A stretch of DNA of 25,183 bases, from the IMG/VR virus record IMGVR_UViG_3300042937_000629, positions 1 through 25,183 of that record; one strand, 5' to 3'. The notes under the pieces are model-generated. The model saw only the letters and a program-made list of their open reading frames with translations. It was not told where the DNA came from and did not search any database. This document shows positions 1 to 6,367 of this stretch, piece after piece (position 1 is the first letter of the stretch; every line of letters starts with the position of its first letter). Source of the DNA: a virus. A program made the position numbers and the translations under genes.

Positions 1-2
1 CA

Positions 3-464
3 ATCCGCTACCACCAGCGCCGCCGGGGCTTCTTTGACCGGCTAGATCAATTTTCCAACATGCTGTCGGTGATCTTCGGCTCAGCTGCGATTTACGGCAT
101 CCTGGCGCAAGACTTCAAATCTCTTGCGTTGGTTGCCTCTGGTCTGGTTACGGTGCTCGCTGCAATCAACTTGGTCATCGCGAGCGCTCAGCGTGCACGT
201 GCTCACAGCGACTTTGCTCGCCGCTATGTCGAACTGGAAAAGCGCATGCTGGCCAAGCCCTCCGAAGAAGAGTACTTGCGCGTTGCTGAGGATCGTCTTG
301 GCATCGAAGCTGAAGAACCGCCTGTGTTACATGTGCTGAACAGCATCTGCCACAACGAGACCATGCGAGCGATGGGGTACAAGAAAGAGGAGCTAGCGCA
401 GATAGGCTGGTTCCAACGTCTGGTTGCCCCGGTTTTCGACTTCTGCGAGCACAGCATCCACTGA
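3..464 (+). CDS. two-TM SLATT-like membrane protein, 5' end cut by window
   Basis: The frame is open to the window edge: upstream of the ATG at 60 it reads IRYHQRRRGFFDRLDQFSN, which is clearly coding, so the gene starts outside the window. Visible are a basic N-terminal stretch, two closely spaced hydrophobic segments (about SVIFGSAAIYGILA and SLALVASGLVTVLAAINLVIA), then a soluble charged helix with HSDFARRYVELEKRM and a conserved-looking EAEEPPVLHVLNSICHNE segment. This topology (short cytoplasmic lead, TM hairpin, helical tail with an acidic-proline motif) resembles the SLATT group of predicted pore-forming effectors, but the match is by eye only. It lies just before the lysis cassette, and its stop codon directly abuts the first late-promoter element. 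It could be a defence or exclusion protein, an early-region membrane protein, or a holin-like accessory. Confidence 0.6.
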   Translation: MRYHQRRRGFFDRLDQFSNMLSVIFGSAAIYGILAQDFKSLALVASGLVTVLAAINLVIASAQRARAHSDFARRYVELEKRMLAKPSEEEYLRVAEDRLGIEAEEPPVLHVLNSICHNETMRAMGYKKEELAQIGWFQRLVAPVFDFCEHSIH

Positions 465-518
465 CTCTTTAAACCGGATTAAAAGCTCTCCTGCAGCACG
501 CCGCCGATTATGGCGGCG
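465..518 (+). promoter_or_regulatory. putative late promoter, element copy 1 (lysis module)
   Basis: The 21-bp element at 465-485 has left arm CTCTTTAAACC, centre base G, right arm GATTAAAAG. It is an imperfect dyad about base 476 (7 of 9 base pairs symmetric). Twenty bp downstream is GATTAT at 506-511, a -10-like hexamer with the key A and T, followed by GC at 516-517 and a predicted +1 near 518. The dyad centre would then be at about -42, where class-II-like activators such as Mu Mor/C bind. It precedes the endolysin gene at 570. The element is seen; promoter function is inferred. Confidence 0.65.
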
Positions 519-520
519 TG
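497..520 (+). other. 9-bp inverted repeat overlapping the predicted lysis promoter
   Basis: Perfect 9-bp arms CACGCCGCC (497-505) and GGCGGCGTG (512-520) flank a 6-base loop, GATTAT, which is also the predicted -10 hexamer. TTCGTTT follows. Transcripts entering from the upstream gene would form this hairpin. Transcripts starting at about 518 would not. It may act as a weak terminator or insulator; the U-tract is poor. A second, weaker hairpin (GGCGCTC...GAGCGCC) lies just downstream, before the gene start at 570. Confidence 0.45.
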
Positions 521-569
521 TTCGTTTCTGGCGCTCGGTCTTCCTGAGCGCCCAGCAGCAGGAGGCGCT

Positions 570-1067
570 ATGCGACCTGAAACCCCTCGCGGTATTCGCA
601 ACTTCAACCCTGGCAACATCGACCGCGTGGACGGTGTGCGTTGGCAGGGCCAAGCCACTGACCAGAGTGGCGATCCTCGCTTTGTCGTGTTCAACGGCCC
701 TCGTTGGGGTGTCCGTGCCATCGCTCGGGTTTTGATCACTTACCAAGATAAGCGCCGCGCCAAAGACGGCAGCCGCATTGACTCAGTACGCGAGTTCATC
801 GAGCGCTGGGCCCCGGCCGTTGAAAACAACACCAACGCTTATGTCAAAGCTGTAGCCAGCGCATTGGGCGTGGGCCCTGACGACGAGGCCGTCGACGTCT
901 ACCGCTACGAAACGATGCGAACCCTGGTGCTGGCCATTATCCGTCATGAGAACGGCCCAGGCCCATTGCCGGGCGGTGCTTGGTATGGCGACACAATCAT
1001 CGCTGATAGCCTCGCGCTGGCCGGCATCGTGCCCGGTGTACAGCACGGCAAGGCGGTGGAGGCATGA
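570..1067 (+). CDS. endolysin-like protein (RGIRNxNPGNI / 'structural protein P5' family)
   Basis: 165-residue protein opening with MRPETPRGIRNFNPGNIDR. The RGIRNxNPGNI signature marks a phage family often annotated as structural protein P5 or a lysozyme-like peptidoglycan hydrolase. The ATG at 570 is preferred because GCAGGAGGC sits a few bases upstream; an in-frame ATG at 510 lies inside the hairpin and lacks a ribosome site. It is the first gene after promoter copy 1 and overlaps the holin by an ATGA. With holin and spanins immediately downstream, the best role is cell-wall degradation at lysis. No N-terminal signal peptide is seen, so export would depend on the holin. The catalytic residue cannot be assigned by eye. 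Confidence 0.75.
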   Translation: MRPETPRGIRNFNPGNIDRVDGVRWQGQATDQSGDPRFVVFNGPRWGVRAIARVLITYQDKRRAKDGSRIDSVREFIERWAPAVENNTNAYVKAVASALGVGPDDEAVDVYRYETMRTLVLAIIRHENGPGPLPGGAWYGDTIIADSLALAGIVPGVQHGKAVEA

Positions 1068-1282
1068 AGCTGATCGCCGAGTGGCGTCGTTGCCACACCT
1101 TCTACAGCGTGCAGCTGGCGGCGCTGATCGCCCTGTTTGGCTTCCTGCAGGTCACGCTGCTGCCGATCTGGCAGGCGCAACTGTCCCCGACTGCCTACGC
1201 CACCCTCAACAGCGTGCTGGCCGGCTTGCTGTTTATCGCCCGCCTGGTCAAGCAGGGGCCGGAACAGGAGTCCCAGCAATGA
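1064..1282 (+). CDS. holin
   Basis: 72-residue protein with two hydrophobic segments: about residues 15-35 (VQLAALIALFGFLQVTLLPI) and 46-63 (TLNSVLAGLLFIARLV). The N-terminus is charged and the C-terminus polar (KQGPEQESQQ). Size, two-TM hairpin topology and location between endolysin and spanins fit a class II-type phage holin, which would permeabilise the inner membrane to time lysis. It starts in an ATGA overlap with the endolysin and ends in an ATGA overlap with the next small gene, so translation is probably coupled. Family assignment is from topology and context, not a specific motif. Confidence 0.75.
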   Translation: MKLIAEWRRCHTFYSVQLAALIALFGFLQVTLLPIWQAQLSPTAYATLNSVLAGLLFIARLVKQGPEQESQQ

Positions 1283-1467
1283 TGCGCTGTCTGTTCGGCC
1301 GCCTCCTGGTGGCCATCGCCGATCTGCTGCCAAGGCCCTGGATGTCCAGTGTCCGTTATCTGCAGGAATGGCCCCAGGTGCGCCCCGGCAAGTCGGGTGT
1401 GGCAGCTGCTCGCCGCGCCGCCCGCAAGGCACGCAATCGCCGGAGGCAGCGCCATGGTCGGGCTTAA
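1279..1467 (+). CDS. small basic protein in lysis cassette, unknown function
   Basis: 62-residue reading frame starting MMRCLFGRLLVAIADLLPRP. The first ATG (1279) overlaps the holin stop and a second follows at 1282. The N-terminal third is hydrophobic or amphipathic; the C-terminus is strongly basic (AAARRAARKARNRRRQR). It overlaps the Rz-like gene by 14 bases. I do not recognise a family. The coupled start, filling of the gap between holin and spanin, and absence of another candidate here support it being real. It might be a lysis modulator or an RNA-binding peptide, but nothing in the sequence decides this. Confidence 0.5.
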   Translation: MMRCLFGRLLVAIADLLPRPWMSSVRYLQEWPQVRPGKSGVAAARRAARKARNRRRQRHGRA

Positions 1468-2059
1468 GAATCAGCCCCAGCAGGTGCTGCTCGGCCTGCT
1501 GGCCTGCCTGCTCTGTGCCTGCGCAGCCGGTGCCATCGGCTACGGCTTCGGTGCCCGCCATGCCGAGGCCCTGGGCAATGCCAGCCTGGATCGCCTCAAA
1601 GCCGAGCACGCCGAGCAGGCACGACTGGTGGCCATCGACAGCCGCGTGCAGCTTTTGCAGCAAGTCGAGCGCGCCAACCAGGCCGAAGAGAAGCTGCTGG
1701 GCCAGCAGTCCGGGCACGACCAGGAACACCAACAGCTCAAGGAGCGCACCACTCATGTCACGACTGTCTATCGGCCGGCACCAGCTGCTGCGCCTGTTGT
1801 TATCCCTCGCTGCGTGTTCACTGCTGGCTGGGTGCGCGACTTCAACCTCGCCCTCGGTGCCGGTTTGCCCGCCGCAGAAATCAGCACCGCTGCCTCCGGC
1901 ACTGCTCAAGCGGCCTGGCCCAACCCCGGTGCTGACGCCGAACTACTGGAAAGCGGTGTCACTCCAGCAGACATCCTGGCCCACGCCCAGGACTACGGCC
2001 GCTGGGCCCGCAACAACCTCTCCCAAATCAACGCCTTGCTCGATCTGCAAAAGGACTGA
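1454..2059 (+). CDS. Rz-like inner-membrane spanin (i-spanin)
   Basis: 201 residues from ATG 1454, with GGAGG eight bases upstream. An N-terminal membrane anchor (about residues 10-32, VLLGLLACLLCACAAGAIGYG) is followed by a long helical, charged periplasmic region rich in Q, E and A (about 37-100) able to form a coiled coil. The C-terminal part (DFNLALGAGLP, then ILAHAQDYGRWARNNLSQINALLDLQ) is typical of Pseudomonas phage Rz-like proteins. The lipoprotein Rz1 is encoded in the +1 frame inside its 3' part. Role: pairing with Rz1 across the periplasm to disrupt the outer membrane after endolysin action. The frame upstream of 1454 is open but lies over the small gene, so the earlier ATG at 1349 was rejected. 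Confidence 0.75.
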   Translation: MVGLKNQPQQVLLGLLACLLCACAAGAIGYGFGARHAEALGNASLDRLKAEHAEQARLVAIDSRVQLLQQVERANQAEEKLLGQQSGHDQEHQQLKERTTHVTTVYRPAPAAAPVVIPRCVFTAGWVRDFNLALGAGLPAAEISTAASGTAQAAWPNPGADAELLESGVTPADILAHAQDYGRWARNNLSQINALLDLQKD

Positions 2060-2075
2060 CACCACATGGATGTAG
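1755..2075 (+). CDS. Rz1-like outer-membrane lipoprotein spanin (o-spanin), nested
   Basis: 106-residue frame almost wholly nested in the Rz-like gene, in another frame. It begins MSRLSIGRHQLLRLLLSLAAC and has a lipobox L24-A25-G26-C27, so it should be cleaved before Cys27 and lipidated. The mature part is short and proline-rich at first (TSPSVPVCPPQKSAPLPP, then KRPGPTPVLTP), as in Rz1 proteins. It extends 16 bases past the Rz stop and overlaps the zinc-finger gene by 10 bases. This nested Rz/Rz1 arrangement is common in phages. The C-terminal tail beyond residue 60 is low in recognisable features and may be constrained by the overlapping Rz frame. Confidence 0.75.
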   Translation: MSRLSIGRHQLLRLLLSLAACSLLAGCATSTSPSVPVCPPQKSAPLPPALLKRPGPTPVLTPNYWKAVSLQQTSWPTPRTTAAGPATTSPKSTPCSICKRTDTTWM

Positions 2076-2284
2076 CTGACCTGGCTCTCGAAAACGACTT
2101 CACCGAAGCCGCCCTGCGTGCCCACGAATCCGGGCTGCAACGCCGCTCAGGCCCCTCGGCTTTCCGCTGCGAGGAGTGCGGCGATGCCATCGACGAGCGC
2201 CGCCGTCAGGCCGAGCCTGGTACCGAACACTGCACCGAGTGCAAAACCACCCTGGAACAGCTGAGCAAGCGAGGCCTGCGATGA
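2066..2284 (+). CDS. TraR/DksA-type C4 zinc-finger protein
   Basis: 72 residues with a C4 zinc finger: C35-x2-C38 and C56-x2-C59, in CEECGDAIDERRRQA and HCTECK. This is the C-terminal zinc-finger pattern of the TraR/DksA family. The N-terminal helix carries acidic residues (MDVADLALENDF), consistent with TraR, which enters the RNA polymerase secondary channel and mimics DksA plus ppGpp. A small phage TraR homologue could redirect host RNA polymerase during late expression. AAAAGGAC precedes the ATG. It overlaps the end of Rz1 and the start of the next gene (ATGA). Family assignment is firm; an effect on transcription is inferred from the family. Confidence 0.85.
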   Translation: MDVADLALENDFTEAALRAHESGLQRRSGPSAFRCEECGDAIDERRRQAEPGTEHCTECKTTLEQLSKRGLR

Positions 2285-2673
2285 ATATCTCCATTGAGTT
2301 CTGGCAACTCGTCAGCTTGCTACTGGGCTTCTTCGCCTTTCTTGGGGCCGCCGGAAAGATGCTCCTAGGACAGATTGATCAGCGCCTGGAAACCCGCTTC
2401 GCGTCCATGGAAGAGGCCCGCAAACTCAGCACGCTGCACTGGGACTCGCGCTTCTCCGCCTTGCTGAATCAGTCCAAGGAAGACGCCGATGCTGTGCGCC
2501 AGCTCGAACGCGATCTGATGGAATTGCGCGCCGAACTGCCGGAGCGCTACCTGCGCCGAGAGGATTACATCCGAGGCCAAAGCATCATCGAAGCCAAGCT
2601 CGACGGGCTGGCCATGAAAATTGAGAACGCCCGAATGCGCGTACTGTTAAACGGAGGCAACCATGCAAATTGA
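2281..2673 (+). CDS. Mu gp25-like (DUF2730-like) membrane-anchored coiled-coil protein
   Basis: 130 residues from the ATGA-coupled ATG at 2281. One N-terminal TM segment (about residues 6-26, EFWQLVSLLLGFFAFLGAAGKML) is followed by a charged, largely helical region with heptad character (ERDLMELRAELPERYLRRED). Size, topology and position just ahead of the Mu gp26/gp27-like genes match the small Mu gp25/DUF2730 group. The function of that group is unknown. The start at 2176 in the same frame was rejected because it lies within the zinc-finger gene and lacks a ribosome site. Confidence 0.6.
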   Translation: MNISIEFWQLVSLLLGFFAFLGAAGKMLLGQIDQRLETRFASMEEARKLSTLHWDSRFSALLNQSKEDADAVRQLERDLMELRAELPERYLRREDYIRGQSIIEAKLDGLAMKIENARMRVLLNGGNHAN

Positions 2674-2971
2674 CCTGGCCAAAACCCGGCGCGAAAGCCT
2701 GCGCTGGCTGATCATCCTGACCCTGAACAATGCCCGCCCGGTTGGTGCCTTCGAGGGGCCGATTCTATACGTCGCGCAGAGCGAATACCCGGATGCCACT
2801 CCGTTGTAGATCCGCCGCGAGCTGGATTACCTGGCTGACCGGGGCCTGTTGCGCCTGGACAAGCAACCCAGTGGCAAGTGGTTCGCCGATCTGACCCGCT
2901 ACGGTACCGACATGGCCGAATACACCATCGACTGCGCCCCCGGCATCGCCCGGCCGCAGAAGTACTGGTGA
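2663..2971 (+). pseudogene. Mu gp26-like (VpaChn25_0724-type) protein interrupted by an in-frame amber codon
   Basis: From ATG 2663 (GGAGG just upstream) the frame encodes 102 codons ending at TGA 2969-2971, but codon 49 is TAG (2807-2809). Before it: MQIDLAKTRRESLRWLIIL...YPDATPL. After it: IRRELDYLADRGLLRLD...FADLTRYGTDMAEY...PGIARPQKYW. The continuous similarity across the stop to small Mu-like phage proteins with a winged-helix look (a C-terminal LTxxGxDMA and PGIxRP motif) indicates that a Glu codon GAG probably became TAG by one change. It lies between gp25- and gp27-like genes. It could be inactivated, read through in a suppressor host, or a sequencing error. The gene product's role is unknown in Mu. 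Confidence 0.75.
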
Positions 2972-2976
2972 CCGCC

Positions 2977-3549
2977 ATGGGCCGCAAGTCTTCAATCATC
3001 CGCCTACCCGAAGCGATCAAGTCCTATATCGAAGGCAAACTGGCAGAGGGCCAGTTGACCTTGGATGAGCTGATCAGCGACCTGCGTGCCCGCTTCCCGG
3101 AACAAGCCGAGGAAGGCGAGCTGCCCAGTCGGGCGGCGGTGCATCGTTATGGCCAAAAGCTGGAGAGGCGTTTGTCGGCGATCCGCGCCAGTACCGAGGC
3201 TGCAAAGATCATCCGCGCCCAGGCCGGCGACAAGGAAGACGCCCGCAGTGAGGCATTGACCGCGATGATTCAGTCCGAGCTGTTCGAGTCGATCATGGCC
3301 CTGCAGGAAGCCGGTGACGATGAGATGGACCCCGCCGAGCGGGTGGGTTTGCTGGCGACGGCTGCCAAGAACATCGCCACCCTTACGCGCAGCTCGGTCA
3401 CCCTGAAGAAGTACCAGAACGAAGCCGAGGAGCGAGCCCGTAAGGCGCTGCTTGCGGAGCAGGCCGTGAAGCTCGATGAGATGGGCAAAGCTGGCACCCT
3501 CAGCGCCGAGACCCTGCAGCGCATCCGTCAGGAGGTCTACGGGCTATGA
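2977..3549 (+). CDS. Mu gp27-like protein (DUF3486), probable small terminase
   Basis: 190 residues from ATG 2977 (MGRKSSIIRLPEAIKSYIEGKL). The N-terminal part has the feel of a helix-turn-helix or DNA-binding region (LPEAIKSYI..TLDELISDLRARFP...PSRAAVHRYGQKLE), followed by long helices with many E, A and K. This matches the DUF3486/Mu gp27 family, encoded directly before the large terminase in Mu-like phages and thought to act as the small terminase subunit. No clear SD precedes 2977; an in-frame GTG at 2968 is an alternative. Translation probably depends on the upstream gene, so the amber codon there might reduce its expression. It ends in an ATGA overlap with the large terminase. Confidence 0.8.
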   Translation: MGRKSSIIRLPEAIKSYIEGKLAEGQLTLDELISDLRARFPEQAEEGELPSRAAVHRYGQKLERRLSAIRASTEAAKIIRAQAGDKEDARSEALTAMIQSELFESIMALQEAGDDEMDPAERVGLLATAAKNIATLTRSSVTLKKYQNEAEERARKALLAEQAVKLDEMGKAGTLSAETLQRIRQEVYGL

Positions 3550-4874
3550 GCAACAAGCAGCCTGCTATCCAGCTGTTCAACTACCAGAAGCAATGGCTGC
3601 TTGATCGCGAGCGCTTCAAGATCGCCATGTTTGCGCGTCAGACGGGCAAGACTTTCACCAGCACCCTAGAGATCGTCGATGACTGCTTCGAGGTCGAGTC
3701 GCGCGGTGGCCGCACTCGCTGGGTGATCCTGTCCCGAGGGGAGCGCCAGGCCAAGGAGGCCATGGAGGAAGGCGTGAAGAAGCACTGCCGCGCCTACAAC
3801 ATGGCGGTGCAGGAGATCGAGGGCGAGTTCAAGGGCAGCAACGGTGAGCGCTTCACCATGCTCGACGTGGTGCTGCCGGGCGGTTCCAGGATCACCGCGC
3901 TGCCGGCCAATCCCGACACCGCTCGGGGCTTCAGTGCCAACGTGTTCCTGGACGAGTTCGCCTTCCACCAGGACAGCCGCAAGATCTGGACGGCGCTGTT
4001 CCCGGTCATCTCCAACGGCTGGAAGCTGCGCATTACCAGTACGCCCAACGGCAAGGGCAACAAGTTCTACGAGCTTATGACCGACAAGAAACTCGCCGAT
4101 GTCTGGTCGCGGCATGTAGTCGACATTCATCGCGCCGTTGCCGATGGCCTGCCGCGCAACATCGAGGAGATGCGCGCGGCCCTCAACGACGAGGACGCCT
4201 GGGCCCAGGAGTTCGAGCTGAAGTGGCTGGACGAGGCCAGCTCCTGGCTGAGCTACGAGCTGATCAACGATGTCGAGCATGACCAGGCCGGCCGCCCCGA
4301 TCTGTATACCGGTGGGCCATGCTTCGTCGGCGTCGACATCGGCGCACGCAATGACCTGTTCGTCATCTGGGTGCTTGAACAGGTCGGCGATGTGTACTGG
4401 ACGCGGGAAATCATCACCCGCAAGCGTGCACCTTTTCACGAGCAGGACGCATTGCTGGATGACGTGTTCACCCGCTACCGCGTGTTGCGCTGCTGCATGG
4501 ATCAGACCGGCATGGGCGAAAAGCCGGTGGAGGATGCCAAGCGCCGCCACGGCTCCATGCGTGTCGAGGGTGTAATCTTCGGTACCGCCAGCAAACTGAC
4601 CATGGCAACGCGCGGCAAGGAAGTGTTCCAGGACATGCAGATCCGCATCCCCCTCGGCGACACCGAGCTGCGCAACGACCTGCACAAACTGCAGAAGGTA
4701 GCCGGGCCGACCGGGGCCCCACGCTTTATCGCCGAATCCGACTCGTCCGGCCACGCCGACCGCACCTGGGCGTGCTTCCTCGCACTCAACGCCAGCGACG
4801 GCCCCAATGGCCCGGTCATCGTTAAATCCCGTCGCCCACGCAAGGGCGCACGCATTACCCAGGGGTACGCATGA
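3546..4874 (+). CDS. terminase large subunit (Mu gp28-like)
   Basis: 442-residue packaging ATPase/nuclease. A Walker-A-like motif FARQTGKT is at residues 29-36 and a Walker B VFLDE at 133-137, followed by a coupling-type segment ITSTPNGKGNKFYEL. The C-terminal nuclease domain begins FVGVDIGARND with an acidic Asp near residue 264. The protein would cut and pump phage DNA into proheads through the portal encoded next. It is shorter than Mu gp28 as I remember it (about 550), so the C-terminal region appears compact, but the core motors and nuclease motifs are present. It overlaps both neighbours by 4 bases. In transposable phages packaging starts at the element's left end and runs into host DNA. 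Confidence 0.9.
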   Translation: MSNKQPAIQLFNYQKQWLLDRERFKIAMFARQTGKTFTSTLEIVDDCFEVESRGGRTRWVILSRGERQAKEAMEEGVKKHCRAYNMAVQEIEGEFKGSNGERFTMLDVVLPGGSRITALPANPDTARGFSANVFLDEFAFHQDSRKIWTALFPVISNGWKLRITSTPNGKGNKFYELMTDKKLADVWSRHVVDIHRAVADGLPRNIEEMRAALNDEDAWAQEFELKWLDEASSWLSYELINDVEHDQAGRPDLYTGGPCFVGVDIGARNDLFVIWVLEQVGDVYWTREIITRKRAPFHEQDALLDDVFTRYRVLRCCMDQTGMGEKPVEDAKRRHGSMRVEGVIFGTASKLTMATRGKEVFQDMQIRIPLGDTELRNDLHKLQKVAGPTGAPRFIAESDSSGHADRTWACFLALNASDGPNGPVIVKSRRPRKGARITQGYA

Positions 4875-6367
4875 GCAGCAAAGGTCTGTGGGTCAGCCCC
4901 ACCGAGTTCGTCCGCTTCAGTGAGCCTGCCGCAGGCAAGGCCCTCACCGACCATATCGCCAGCCGGGGCCGCAGCTTCGACTCCCAGGCCCTGGGCATGT
5001 ACCTGCCCAACCCCGACCCGATCCTCAAGGCCCAGGGCAAGGACATCACCGTCTACCGCGATCTGCGCAGCCAGGCCCTGGTAGGCGGCAACATCCGTCG
5101 CCGCAAGTCTGCGGTGCTCGCCCTGGAGCGCGACCTCAAGCGCGGCAATGCCCCGGTGCGGGTCGAGCGCTTCATCCGCGACTGGCTGGCCGACCTTGAT
5201 CTCGACCGCATCATCCGCGAGCTGCTCGATGCGCCGCTGTTCGGCTTCCAGCCAGTCGAGCTGATGTGGCGTCCGCTGGGCCTGCACCTGGTACCCGAGG
5301 ATCTGCTGGGCAAGCCGGCCGAGTGGTTCCTCTACGATCAGGACAACCGCCTGCGCTTCCGGGCCCGCGATGCCGGCCTGCAGGGCGAGCTGTGCGACCC
5401 GCAGCGCTTCGTGGTGGCGCGCCAGGACGCGACCTACAACAACCCCTACGGCTTCGCCGACCTGTCCATGTGCTTCTGGCCGGTGGTGTTCATGAAGGGT
5501 GGCCTCAAATTTTGGGTACAGTTCACCGAGAAGTACGGCTCACCGTGGGTGATCGGCAAGCACCCGCGTGGCGCAGCGACCAGCGAAACCGATCTGCTCC
5601 TGGACAGCCTTGAGGCCATGGTGCAAGACGCCGTGGCAGCCATTCCCGATGACTCCAGCGTCGAAATCCTCGAAGCGGCCGGCAAGGGTGCCAGCGCCGA
5701 GGTATACCGCGAGCTGCTGGTGTACTGCCGCAGCGAGATCAACGTCGGCCTGCTCGGCCAGAACCAGACCACCGAGGCCAACAGCAACCGGGCCAGCGCC
5801 ACGGCAGGCCTGGAGGTGACCAAGGATATCCGCGACGGCGACAAGGGCATCGTCGCCGCTACCCTGAATGCCGCCATTCGCCGGGTGGTCGACCTCAACT
5901 TCGGCGAGAACGTCGCCGCTCCGCTGTACGAGCTGTGGGAACAGGAGGAGATCGACAAGACCCTGGCCGAGCGTGACAAGGATCTGACCGACGCAGGCGT
6001 GCAGTTCACCCCGGCCTACTGGAAGCGCACCTACAACCTGCAGGACGGTGACATCGTCGAGGCTCCCGCAGCCGAACCTGGCCCGGCCTTCGCCGAACCG
6101 ACCTTGCGACCGATCCTGGATCAGGCTGCGCTCGACCAGGTGATCGACAGCCTGCCGGCCGAGCTGCTCCAGGAGCAGGCTCAGCAGGCGATTGCTCCGG
6201 TGATCGAGGCGCTGCTGCGCGGTCGCTCGGAGACTGAGGCCCTGGGCCTGCTGGCCGAGGCCTACCCACTAATGGATGATCAGGCCCTGCAGCAGACCCT
6301 GACCCGCCTGCTGTTCATTGCCGATACCTGGGGCCGGCTTACCGCCAACGCGGATCGGGAGGACTGA
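4871..6367 (+). CDS. portal protein (Mu gp29-like, DUF935)
   Basis: 498-residue protein. Recognisable DUF935 features: ITVYRDLRSQALVGGNIRRRKSAVLALE, then LLDAPLFGFQPVELMW, FGFADLSMCFWPVVFMKGGLKFW-like text and the helical GQNQTTEANSNRASATAGLEV segment typical of Mu portal proteins. It would form the dodecameric ring at the head vertex through which DNA enters, docked by the terminase encoded upstream. The C-terminal 100 residues are A/E/L-rich and likely helical. Coupled by ATGA to the terminase and by a one-base TGATG overlap to the gp30-like gene. Confidence 0.9.
   Translation: MSSKGLWVSPTEFVRFSEPAAGKALTDHIASRGRSFDSQALGMYLPNPDPILKAQGKDITVYRDLRSQALVGGNIRRRKSAVLALERDLKRGNAPVRVERFIRDWLADLDLDRIIRELLDAPLFGFQPVELMWRPLGLHLVPEDLLGKPAEWFLYDQDNRLRFRARDAGLQGELCDPQRFVVARQDATYNNPYGFADLSMCFWPVVFMKGGLKFWVQFTEKYGSPWVIGKHPRGAATSETDLLLDSLEAMVQDAVAAIPDDSSVEILEAAGKGASAEVYRELLVYCRSEINVGLLGQNQTTEANSNRASATAGLEVTKDIRDGDKGIVAATLNAAIRRVVDLNFGENVAAPLYELWEQEEIDKTLAERDKDLTDAGVQFTPAYWKRTYNLQDGDIVEAPAAEPGPAFAEPTLRPILDQAALDQVIDSLPAELLQEQAQQAIAPVIEALLRGRSETEALGLLAEAYPLMDDQALQQTLTRLLFIADTWGRLTANADRED

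Noticed and set aside
465-485. The 21-bp element as a P2 Ogr-type activator site
   Set aside because: The Ogr site as I recall it is a TGT-N12-ACA dyad near -55; the present dyad CTTTnAA...TTnAAAG does not match.
510-569. Upstream ATG (510) for the endolysin
   Set aside because: It lies within the hairpin/-10 region upstream of the predicted +1 and has no SD, while 570 has GGAGG.
944-1909. Long minus-strand frame opposite the lysis cassette
   Set aside because: Shadow of high-GC coding on the + strand; no ribosome site or domain, and it covers five well-supported genes.
3666-4754. Long minus-strand frame (362 codons) opposite the terminase
   Set aside because: Shadow frame; the + strand has clear terminase motifs and the minus product has a His/Ala/Val-rich composition typical of antisense high-GC frames.
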